Positions 15,873 to 23,589 of a stretch of DNA of 61,017 bases are shown here, piece after piece. Numbering within the stretch: position 1 is the stretch's first letter; each line of letters opens with the position of its first letter. Source of the stretch: Subdoligranulum sp. (lineage in GTDB: Bacteria; Bacillota; Clostridia; Oscillospirales; Ruminococcaceae); NCBI GenBank assembly GCA_004555405.1, contig SFIE01000005.1, forward strand, positions 1 to 61,017, in the 5' to 3' direction. The notes beneath the pieces are model-generated. The model saw nothing but the letters and a program-made list of their open reading frames with translations, searched no databases and was not told the DNA's origin. A program made the translations under genes and the position numbers.

Positions 15873-17216
15873 ATGGTATCGTTTAATGATGTGCTCATTG
15901 CAGCCAAGGAATACTGTAAAAACCAGATGGTAGATGCCACCTACCGGCTGTATATCGAAAAGCTGCAGCTCGTCAGCTTTGAGGATTCTTCGATCATTAC
16001 ACTCAGCATTGAAAATGAGTTTCTTTGCGGCATTGTGAATGACCGTTATTTAAATCTGTTGCGGGATGCTTTTAAAAGCGTGCTGGGCTTTGAGGCCGAG
16101 GTGCGCGTGATCAGCCCCGAAGAGCCTGCCGCCCCGCCCGTGGCCCTGCCCGCTGAGGAGCTTTCGGCCTCGGCGCAGAACAGCTCGGTCAAGCTGCCCA
16201 GCGGCCGGTATGATTTCACCTTTGAAAACTTCATCAAGGGCCCCAGCAACCAGTTCACACTGGCCGCCGCGCAGGCCGTGGCCAACAACCCCGCCTACGC
16301 CTACAATCCCCTGTTCATCTGGGGCAGCAGCGGTCTGGGCAAAACCCACCTGCTGAACGCCATTCAGATCGAGATCAAAAAGAATCATCCCGATTTTAAC
16401 ATCATGTATATCACCTGCGAGCAGTTCACCAACGAATTGATCGCCGCCATCCGCTCAAACTCTACCGAAATGTTCCGCCAGCGCTATCGCCAGGCCGATC
16501 TTTTGCTGGTAGACGATATCCAGTTTATTGCGGGCAAGGAAAGTACACAGGAAGAATTCTTCCACACCTTCAACACACTGCACAACTCGGGCCGCCAGAT
16601 CGTGATCGCCAGCGATCGCCCGCCCAAGGAGATCAAAAGCCTGGAGGATCGTTTGCGCACCCGCTTTGAGTGGGGCCTGACCGCCGATATCCAGCCCCCC
16701 GAATTTGAAACCCGCGTGGCCATTGTAAAGCGCAAGGCCGAGCTGCTGAACCTGCATATGTCCAATGAGGTGGCCGAATATCTGGCCAACCACCTGCGCA
16801 ACAACATCCGCCAGCTGGAAGGCGCCGTAAAGAAAATGAACGCCTATTATATGCTGGAGGGCATCGAGCCCTGCATCGGCGTGGCCCAGAACGCCATCAA
16901 GGACACCCTGAATGAGATCCAGCCCGTGCCCGTGACCATCGAGCGCATCATCAGCGAGGTTTCGCGTACCTATAATGTGACCCCCGATGATATCCGCGGC
17001 TCCAAGCGCACCGCCAACATCAGCACCGCCCGTCAGGTGGCCATGTATGCCGTGCGTGAGATCACCGGCATGAGCCTGGAGGATATCGGCCGTGAATTCG
17101 GCAACCGTGACCACTCCACCATCGTGTATGCCATGAAGAAAATGGAAAACACGCTGCAGAAGAATCAGGGCCTCAAGGAAACTGTGGACGATATCATCAA
17201 AAATGTACACTCCTGA
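15873..17216 (+). CDS. dnaA: Chromosomal replication initiator DnaA
   Basis: The 447-aa initiator binds DnaA boxes and opens oriC. Domain I covers about residues 1-80 and is followed by a Pro/Ala-rich linker. Domain III has Walker A GSSGLGKTH at 151-159 and Walker B LLVDDIQF at 211-218. Domain IV ends with the DnaA signature GREFGNRDHSTIVYAMKKME. AGGAG sits 7 nt before the ATG. It opens the rightward replication operon, with the likely origin immediately downstream. Confidence 0.98.
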   Translation: MVSFNDVLIAAKEYCKNQMVDATYRLYIEKLQLVSFEDSSIITLSIENEFLCGIVNDRYLNLLRDAFKSVLGFEAEVRVISPEEPAAPPVALPAEELSASAQNSSVKLPSGRYDFTFENFIKGPSNQFTLAAAQAVANNPAYAYNPLFIWGSSGLGKTHLLNAIQIEIKKNHPDFNIMYITCEQFTNELIAAIRSNSTEMFRQRYRQADLLLVDDIQFIAGKESTQEEFFHTFNTLHNSGRQIVIASDRPPKEIKSLEDRLRTRFEWGLTADIQPPEFETRVAIVKRKAELLNLHMSNEVAEYLANHLRNNIRQLEGAVKKMNAYYMLEGIEPCIGVAQNAIKDTLNEIQPVPVTIERIISEVSRTYNVTPDDIRGSKRTANISTARQVAMYAVREITGMSLEDIGREFGNRDHSTIVYAMKKMENTLQKNQGLKETVDDIIKNVHS

Positions 17217-17587
17217 AAAACAGTTTCTCCCCAAAGGCCCAAACAGGCTATTTCAACAGCCAGTATAACATTTCAACATTTTCAACAGAGTTTTCAACAA
17301 TTAACATGGATTGTCCACAGAGGGTGTGGAAAACGAAAAGTTTTTCACAACTTCCACAGCCTGTCCACAATGGAATGTTGAGTTATAAGCCACCGGCAAA
17401 GTGCCTGTATCTCTGGCTTTTCTCCGGTTTTCCACAAATTCAACCCGACTACTAAAGACTACTATCTAATTCTTAGATTTCGTTTTGCAACATTATGTAA
17501 AACCCTATACAGAGCGAAAATTACTCTGCGTTCATTTACCCCGTTCAGATACGCTGTTCTGAACACGACCTATGAGGAAAATCGATC
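17217..17587 (+). other. Probable oriC: DnaA boxes, DnaA-trio and unwinding region
   Basis: DnaA-box-like 9-mers occur at 17311 (TTGTCCACA), 17325 (TTTTCCACA on minus), 17341 (TTTTTCACA), 17361 (CTGTCCACA) and 17428 (TTTTCCACA). After the last box and a short GC-rich spacer comes ACTACTAAAGACTACTATC (from 17448), closely resembling the Bacillus DnaA-trio, then AT-rich DNA to ~17510 suited to unwinding. Left of the boxes, TTTCAACA is repeated four times (17251, 17271, 17280, 17292). A weak TTTTGC-N17-TATACA may serve dnaN. Position between dnaA and dnaN agrees with known Firmicutes origins. Confidence 0.85.
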
Positions 17588-18700
17588 ATGAAATTTATCT
17601 GTGATAAAATCCTTCTTTCCAATGCCATCGATGGTGTATCCAAGGCTGTTACCAACCGCAGTGCGATCCCTGTATTGGAAGGCATTCTTTTAAAAGCCGA
17701 AGGTTTCCAGCTGACTCTTACCGGCTATGATATGGAGATCGGTATCACCACCACCATCGAAAGCAATGTGCTGGTTCCCGGTGAAACCGTGCTGAACGCC
17801 AAGCAGCTGGGAGATATCATCCACCGTATGCCCGCAGGCGAGGTGGAACTGGAGCTTTCCAACAACGGCACCGTTACTATTAAAGGCGGCGTGGCGGAAT
17901 TTGAGATCCCGGCCATGATGGCGGGGGATTATCCCAGCCTGCCCAACCCGGGCGCTGACCACACCACCACCATGCCCTGCGCAAAATTGGCCGATATGCT
18001 CAATAAAACCCTGTATGCTGTCAGCCAGGACGAAAAAAAACCTGCCCACACCGGCGAACTTTTTGTCATCGAGCCCGGCAAGCTGACCATTGTGGCGCTG
18101 GACGGCTACCGTTTGGCCATTGTGAGCCGCGAAGTGGAATGTACGCGGGATATCCGCATTATCATTCCCGGCAAAACCCTGCAGGAGCTGCTCAAGCTGA
18201 TGGGCGATGACGAAAACGACACCGTGACCATTGATGCCAACCGCCGCTATGCGGTGTTCCACACCAAACAGTACACCATTATGAGCCGACTCATCGAAGG
18301 TGACTTTTTGAATTACGAAAGCGTGATCCCCCAGGGCGCTTCCACCACCGCCACCATCGAATGCCGCAATTTCATCGACACCATCGAGCGCGCCAGCCTG
18401 ATCATTACCGAACGGCTGAAAAATCCGCTGCGCATCACCTTTAATCAGGCCGAAAACAAGGTGCTGGTGCGCTGCCAGACCAATCTGGGCCGTGTGCAGG
18501 ACGAATTCGATGCAAAAATTGACGGAAACACAGTGGAAATTGGATTCAACAACCGCTATCTGCTGGATGCGCTGCGCAACAGCAAGGCCGAGCGTGTTAT
18601 CTTTCAGATGAACGGCGCACTCTCGCCCATCAAGATCCTGCCCGAGGAAGGCGACGATTTCACCTATCTGGTGCTGCCCGTCCGCTTTAAAAACGACTGA
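17588..18700 (+). CDS. dnaN: DNA polymerase III beta subunit (sliding clamp)
   Basis: The 370-aa protein forms the dimeric ring that tethers polymerase to DNA. It opens MKFICDKILLSNAIDGVSKAV and ends with the hydrophobic-pocket strand ALSPIKILPEEGDDFTYLVLPVR, where the terminal VLPVR element is characteristic. Three clamp repeats of ~120 residues fit the length. GAGG is about 10 nt upstream. It is the second gene of the dnaA operon region. Confidence 0.98.
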   Translation: MKFICDKILLSNAIDGVSKAVTNRSAIPVLEGILLKAEGFQLTLTGYDMEIGITTTIESNVLVPGETVLNAKQLGDIIHRMPAGEVELELSNNGTVTIKGGVAEFEIPAMMAGDYPSLPNPGADHTTTMPCAKLADMLNKTLYAVSQDEKKPAHTGELFVIEPGKLTIVALDGYRLAIVSREVECTRDIRIIIPGKTLQELLKLMGDDENDTVTIDANRRYAVFHTKQYTIMSRLIEGDFLNYESVIPQGASTTATIECRNFIDTIERASLIITERLKNPLRITFNQAENKVLVRCQTNLGRVQDEFDAKIDGNTVEIGFNNRYLLDALRNSKAERVIFQMNGALSPIKILPEEGDDFTYLVLPVRFKND

Positions 18701-18789
18701 AAAAGCATCGCAGAATAAACAGATTTATTCATAACACACAAGTTATATATAAAACAGTACAACTTTTAACGAAAGAAAGAAGCGTTACC

Positions 18790-19005
18790 ATGGATACCAT
18801 CCAGATCAACACAGAATTTATCAAGCTGGACAGTCTGCTCAAATTCGCAGGCATGGTGGAAACCGGCGGCGAAGCCAAAGAGCTGATCCAGGCCGGTCAA
18901 GTAAAGCTGAACGGCGAGGTTTGCACCATGCGCGGCAAAAAATGCGTGCCGGGCGATGAGATCGAGCTTGACGGGCGCACCGTGGCCGTGCGTGCCCGCA
19001 CATGA
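18790..19005 (+). CDS. rlbA: S4-domain RNA-binding protein RlbA/YaaA
   Basis: The 71-aa protein consists almost entirely of an S4 RNA-binding fold (FIKLDSLLKFAGMVETGGEAK, then VKLNGEVCTMRGKKCVPGDEI). YaaA-type proteins sit between dnaN and recF in most Firmicutes; Bacillus YaaA binds the ribosome and is linked to 50S assembly. Its stop overlaps the recF ATG by 4 bp, indicating coupling. The ribosome site is weak (AAAGAAAGAAG). The 89-bp gap to dnaN is AT-rich and may hold a minor promoter. Confidence 0.93.
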   Translation: MDTIQINTEFIKLDSLLKFAGMVETGGEAKELIQAGQVKLNGEVCTMRGKKCVPGDEIELDGRTVAVRART

Positions 19006-20087
19006 GGCTGGATCGCCTGTCGGTACAGGATTACCGCAACATTGCAAAGGCCGAGCTTTCCCCTGCCCCCGAGCTTACGGTGCTGGTGGGGCAAAACGGC
19101 CAGGGAAAAACCAATCTGCTGGAAAGTATATGGATGCTTACGGGCGGCAAAAGCTTTCGCGGCAGCCGTGATGCCGAGCTGGTGCGCCGAAATGCCGAAT
19201 TTGCCGTGTTGGAAGGCACGGTGCAGGCACAGCAGCGCCAACAGAACATTCGCATTGCGGTGGGCCTGCCCGGCAGCCAGCGCCCCGGGCGCACCGCCAG
19301 GGTGAACGGGGCAGACCGTGGCCGTGCGGCTTCCATTGCGGGCACCTTTACCGCCGTGGTGTTTGACCCCGGGCATCTTTCGCTGATCAAGGGCAGCCCG
19401 GATGGCCGCCGCCGCTTTTTGGATGCGGCGCTGTGCCAGCTGTACCCGGGCTATCTTTCGGTGGTGCGGCGCTGCCTGCGGGTGACCAGCCAAAAAAATG
19501 CTCTTTTGAAAAAATACGACTCCACCCCCGGCGCATCGGAACTTCTGGATGTGCTGAACGAGGAGCTGGTGCGCACCGGGGGCGAGATCACCCGCCGCCG
19601 CATGGAGTATCTGCAGGCACTTCTGCCGCTGGCCGAAGCCAACTACCGGGATATCTCCCAGGGCGCAGAAAGCCTGCAGCTGGCCTATAAGCCCTGCTTT
19701 GAAAATTCGCTGGCCGAAAAGCTGCAAAGCGTGCGCAGCCGCGAGATCGCCGCAGGCTTTTGCCTGGCCGGCCCTCACCGCGAGGATTTTGAGGTGTATC
19801 TTTCCGGCGAGCCCGCCAAGCTGTACGGCAGCCAGGGCCAGCAGCGCAGCGCTGTGCTGAGCCTGAAGCTGGCCGAAGCCGCCCGCGCCCAGCAGGTAAC
19901 GGGCGAACACCCGATCATGCTGTTGGACGATGTGCTCAGCGAACTGGACGACAGCCGCCAGACCTATCTGCTTACCAGAATGCAGGGCAAGCAAACCTTT
20001 GTGACCAGCTGCGACAGCGCCGCCTTTGCCCGCACAAACGGCAAGCTGGTGCTGGTGCAGCAGGGAGAAATTCGGGAGCTGAATTGA
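19002..20087 (+). CDS. recF: DNA repair ATPase RecF
   Basis: The 361-aa SMC-like ATPase helps load RecA at gaps. Walker A is GQNGQGKTN near residue 30, the ABC signature region reads YGSQGQQRSAVLSLKLAEA, and Walker B is HPIMLLDDVLSELDD. It starts inside the rlbA stop codon and ends one base before remB, so the three genes are translated as a block. Confidence 0.97.
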   Translation: MRLDRLSVQDYRNIAKAELSPAPELTVLVGQNGQGKTNLLESIWMLTGGKSFRGSRDAELVRRNAEFAVLEGTVQAQQRQQNIRIAVGLPGSQRPGRTARVNGADRGRAASIAGTFTAVVFDPGHLSLIKGSPDGRRRFLDAALCQLYPGYLSVVRRCLRVTSQKNALLKKYDSTPGASELLDVLNEELVRTGGEITRRRMEYLQALLPLAEANYRDISQGAESLQLAYKPCFENSLAEKLQSVRSREIAAGFCLAGPHREDFEVYLSGEPAKLYGSQGQQRSAVLSLKLAEAARAQQVTGEHPIMLLDDVLSELDDSRQTYLLTRMQGKQTFVTSCDSAAFARTNGKLVLVQQGEIRELN

Positions 20088-20088
20088 T

Positions 20089-20346
20089 ATGTATCTGCAC
20101 ATGGGCCAGGATTTTATCGTGCGCGAGCAGGAAATCATCGGCATCTTTGACATCGACACCACCAGCACCGGCAAGCGCACACGGGAATTTTTAGAGCGTG
20201 CCGAAAACGAAGGCGCTGTGGTGAGCATGAGCAATGATATTCCCAAAAGTTTTATCGTAACGGATTTCCCCTATGAAACCGTTTACCTAAGCCCCATCAG
20301 CAGCGCCGCCCTGGCGGGCCGCGCCAAAAAGCCGGGGCTTTTATAA
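20089..20346 (+). CDS. remB: RemB-like protein (DUF370)
   Basis: The 85-aa protein begins MYLHMGQDFIVREQEIIGIFDID and has TSTGKRTREFL and PKSFIVTD, the pattern of DUF370 proteins. The family includes RemA and RemB (YaaB) of Bacillus; RemA is a DNA-binding regulator of matrix genes and RemB is encoded at this exact place between recF and gyrB. Its ATG is 1 bp past the recF stop. Function here is inferred from synteny and family. Confidence 0.9.
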   Translation: MYLHMGQDFIVREQEIIGIFDIDTTSTGKRTREFLERAENEGAVVSMSNDIPKSFIVTDFPYETVYLSPISSAALAGRAKKPGLL

Positions 20347-20461
20347 AGGCAGCACCGCCCCCTTTCCGCCGCGGCAGCCAATGCCCGAAGGAAGGCGGCA
20401 GTGCCCAAACGATCAACTGATCTGATACAGATTTTTGTTTTAGCAAGCATTGGAGGAAAAA

Positions 20462-22420
20462 ATGGCAGAAGAAATTTTGGAAAACGGCAGCACCGCTACC
20501 GACCATGAGTACACCGGCAGCGAAATTCAGGTTCTGAAGGGCCTGGAGGCTGTGCGCAAGCGCCCCGGTATGTACATCGGCTCCACCGGCCCGCGGGGCC
20601 TGCACCATCTGGTGTACGAGATCGTGGACAACTCCATCGACGAAGCGCTGGCCGGCCACTGTGACCATATCGAGGTGACCATCAAGCCGGACAACATCAT
20701 TGAAGTGGTGGATAACGGCCGCGGCATTCCCGTGGATGTGCAGCCCGATACCGGCCTGCCTGCGGTGACCGTTGTGTTCACCGTGCTGCACGCCGGCGGC
20801 AAGTTCGGCGGCGAAAATTCCGGCTACAAGGTGGCCGGCGGTTTGCACGGCGTGGGCGCCAGCGTGGTAAACGCCTGCTCGGAGTGGCTGCGGGTGCGTG
20901 TGCGCCGCGACGGTGCGGAATATGAACAGAGCTTCCACCGCGGCGAGCCGGACGGCGAGCTGCGCCGCATCGGGCATGCTTCCTCCACCGGCACCACCGT
21001 TACTTTTAAGCCGGATGCCGAAATGTTCCGCGAAACCACCGAATATGATTATGATACCCTGCTCAAGCGCCTGCGGGAAGAAAGCTTTTTGAATGCAGGC
21101 GTGCGCATCACCCTGCGCGATGAGCGCGCGGCGGACGAAACCACCGGCCAGTACCGTCAGGACAGTATGTGCTACGAGGGCGGCATTCGCAGCTTTGTGG
21201 AGTATCTGCACAAAACCCGCGATCTGGAAACCCTGCACCCCGATGTGATCTATCTGAAGGGCCAGACCGAGGGCGGCGAGGCCGAGGTGGCATTGCAGTA
21301 TAACTCAAGTTATAACGAGCTGCTGCTTTCCTTTGCCAACAATGTAAACACCCCCGACGGAGGCACCCACGAGGAAGGCTTTAAAAGCGCCCTCACCCGT
21401 GTGTTTAACGATTACGGCCGCAGCCATGGCCTGCTGAAAGAAAAAGACGACAGCCTTTCCGGCACCGATGTGCGCGAGGGCCTGATCTGCGTGATCAGCG
21501 TAAAGCTGAAGGAAGCACAGTTTGAAGGCCAGACCAAGGCCAAGCTGGGCAATACCGAGATCCGCACGCTGGTGTCCGGCATGGTGTACGAAAAGCTCAC
21601 CGAATTCTTTGAAGAAAACCCCGCCGTGGCCAAGGTGATCTTTGAAAAGGCCACGCAGGCTGCCCGCGCCCGTGAGGCCGCCAAAAAGGCCCGCGAGCTG
21701 ATCCGCCGCAAAAGCGTGCTGGACAGCGTGAAAATGCCCGAAAAGCTGGCAGACTGCCATGAAAAGGACCCCTCCAAGTGCGAACTGTTCATCGTCGAGG
21801 GTGATTCTGCAGGCGGCAGCGCCAAGCAGGGCCGTGACAGCAACACGCAGGCCATTCTGAGCCTGTGGGGCAAAATGCTGAATGTGGAAAAAGCCCGCCT
21901 GGACAAGGTGTACGGCAACGATAAGCTCACCCCTGTGATCCTGGCGCTGGGCTGCGGCATCGGCGAAGAATTTGATCTTTCCAAGCTGCGCTATCATAAA
22001 ATTTTCATCATGGCCGATGCCGATGTGGACGGCTCGCATATCTGCACCCTGATGCTCACCTTCTTCTTCCGCTATATGCGCCCGCTGATCGAGGCCGGAT
22101 ATGTGTATATCGCCCAGCCTCCCCTGTTTAAGGTGCAAAAGGGCAGCACCGTGCGCTATGCCTATAACGACGAAGAAATGGCACAGCTGAGCAAGGAAAT
22201 GCCCGGTGCCCGCGTGAACCGCTATAAGGGCCTTGGTGAAATGAACCCCGATCAGCTGTGGGAAACCACTATGAACCCCGACAACCGCGTGATCGTGCAG
22301 ATCACCATTGAGGATGCCGAAAAGGCCGACGAGGCGTTCACCATTTTGATGGGCGATCAGGTGGAGCCTCGCCGCCGCTTTATCGAAGCCAACGCCAAGT
22401 ACGCAACGCTGGATGTATAA
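20462..22420 (+). CDS. gyrB: DNA gyrase subunit B
   Basis: The 652-aa ATPase subunit of gyrase drives negative supercoiling. The GHKL fold shows DNSIDEALAGHCD, DNGRGIPVD and the lid motif VAGGLHGVGASVVNA. The TOPRIM domain has VEGDSAGGSAKQGRD and the DADVDG magnesium motif; the C-terminus has NRYKGLGEMNPDQLWETTM. The ATG at 20462 is 5 nt after GGAGG; a TTG four codons upstream is also open but would contain that ribosome site. A 115-bp gap separates it from remB. Confidence 0.98.
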   Translation: MAEEILENGSTATDHEYTGSEIQVLKGLEAVRKRPGMYIGSTGPRGLHHLVYEIVDNSIDEALAGHCDHIEVTIKPDNIIEVVDNGRGIPVDVQPDTGLPAVTVVFTVLHAGGKFGGENSGYKVAGGLHGVGASVVNACSEWLRVRVRRDGAEYEQSFHRGEPDGELRRIGHASSTGTTVTFKPDAEMFRETTEYDYDTLLKRLREESFLNAGVRITLRDERAADETTGQYRQDSMCYEGGIRSFVEYLHKTRDLETLHPDVIYLKGQTEGGEAEVALQYNSSYNELLLSFANNVNTPDGGTHEEGFKSALTRVFNDYGRSHGLLKEKDDSLSGTDVREGLICVISVKLKEAQFEGQTKAKLGNTEIRTLVSGMVYEKLTEFFEENPAVAKVIFEKATQAARAREAAKKARELIRRKSVLDSVKMPEKLADCHEKDPSKCELFIVEGDSAGGSAKQGRDSNTQAILSLWGKMLNVEKARLDKVYGNDKLTPVILALGCGIGEEFDLSKLRYHKIFIMADADVDGSHICTLMLTFFFRYMRPLIEAGYVYIAQPPLFKVQKGSTVRYAYNDEEMAQLSKEMPGARVNRYKGLGEMNPDQLWETTMNPDNRVIVQITIEDAEKADEAFTILMGDQVEPRRRFIEANAKYATLDV

Positions 22421-22538
22421 AATTTCAGGCGGCACTGCGCCGTTTCTGCCGCTGCTGCGGCTGCGGCAGGCGTTAATGGTGCGGTATGCCCCCAATAACC
22501 CTGTGCGGCGGGCCATGCGGGCCCTGCGAGGAAAAATC

Positions 22539-23447
22539 ATGAAATATGGAAAACGAATAGCTGCGGCGCTGCTTGCGGCAGCCCTGGCCGCATGCCTGAC
22601 AGGCTGCGGCGGCACGGCGGACTGGGCTTCGGCCAAGCCGCTGATCCAGCGCGCCCGGGAAATGAACAGCACCGATAAAGAAACCTCGGTTTTGCAGGAT
22701 TTTCTGAAAAACTGCAAGGACGAAGAAGATTTTTTGGCTGCCGCCGAATATTATGAGGGCTGCGGTGAGCAGGAGCAGGCCGTTTCTATTTTGGAAACCG
22801 GCATTCGCAGCCTGCAAAAGCGCAAGGATAACGGCAGCGAGGAGCTGGTGGAGGATTATTTCTCTCTGCTGGCCAAGCAGGGAAAGCTGGAGGCCGTGCG
22901 CCAGAATGCGCCGGATCTGAGCAGTATTCCCGTAAACGGCAAGCCCTTCAGCGAGTATGACCGGGAAAGCCTGCTGGCGCTGATCCCCTCGGAAAATATC
23001 GGCTATGTGAATGATAACCCCAGCGATGACTATTATTATTACGATGCATCCTTCCGCAATGTGGATGTGAATGTAAACGGCTCCACCAGCAGCAGTTATC
23101 CGTATTATTCCATCAATTTTTACAATCTTGCCAGCGGCAGGGGCACGGGCAAGGGCACAGGCCCCGAGCCGGTATTGCCTGCCCCGTTTTCGCTGACAGG
23201 CACCTACACCGAATATCTACAGGCGCTGGGCTTTACCGATGACCAGATCGACCTGCTGCAGGATTATTCCAGCGTGACGGTGTTCCTGCAGGAGCGAGAT
23301 ATGGAAATGTATGTGTACAGCTATTCCCCGGCCGAGGAATACCGCTATTTCCGCCTCAACTACAGCCTGCGCGCCTATGACGGCTCGATCGGCTTTAACT
23401 TTAACGAAAAAGGGCTGGACAGCTACGAGCTTTCGTGGAATTCCTGA
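22539..23447 (+). CDS. Predicted lipoprotein inserted between gyrB and gyrA, unknown function
   Basis: I do not recognise this family. The 302-aa product begins with a Lys/Arg n-region, a hydrophobic core and the lipobox LTGC with Cys at residue 22, so it should be an exported lipoprotein. Residues ~40-120 are helical and Glu/Lys-rich with a tetratricopeptide-like feel (EDFLAAAEYYEGCGEQEQAV). The middle has a Tyr/Ser/Asn-rich low-complexity stretch (DDYYYYDASF). The start at 22539 has GCGAGG upstream and places the signal peptide at the N-terminus; the frame extends further up into gyrB's end. gyrB and gyrA usually adjoin, so this is an insertion into the operon. Confidence 0.8.
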   Translation: MKYGKRIAAALLAAALAACLTGCGGTADWASAKPLIQRAREMNSTDKETSVLQDFLKNCKDEEDFLAAAEYYEGCGEQEQAVSILETGIRSLQKRKDNGSEELVEDYFSLLAKQGKLEAVRQNAPDLSSIPVNGKPFSEYDRESLLALIPSENIGYVNDNPSDDYYYYDASFRNVDVNVNGSTSSSYPYYSINFYNLASGRGTGKGTGPEPVLPAPFSLTGTYTEYLQALGFTDDQIDLLQDYSSVTVFLQERDMEMYVYSYSPAEEYRYFRLNYSLRAYDGSIGFNFNEKGLDSYELSWNS

Positions 23448-23589
23448 CCCGGCCCCAAGGGCAGAAAAAATTGCCGGCCAGCTTTGCAGCATAGGGCAAG
23501 CCATGCCGTTCCCGCATTGCGGGGGCAAAAGCGCTGCGGCCTGCCATAGAAATATTGATCAGACAGCCTGACAGAAAAGGGAGTCAAAC

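Noticed and set aside
18256..18272. Additional parS-like site TGTTCCACACCAAACA inside dnaN
   Set aside because: Four mismatches at the centre break the dyad; it is coding sequence.
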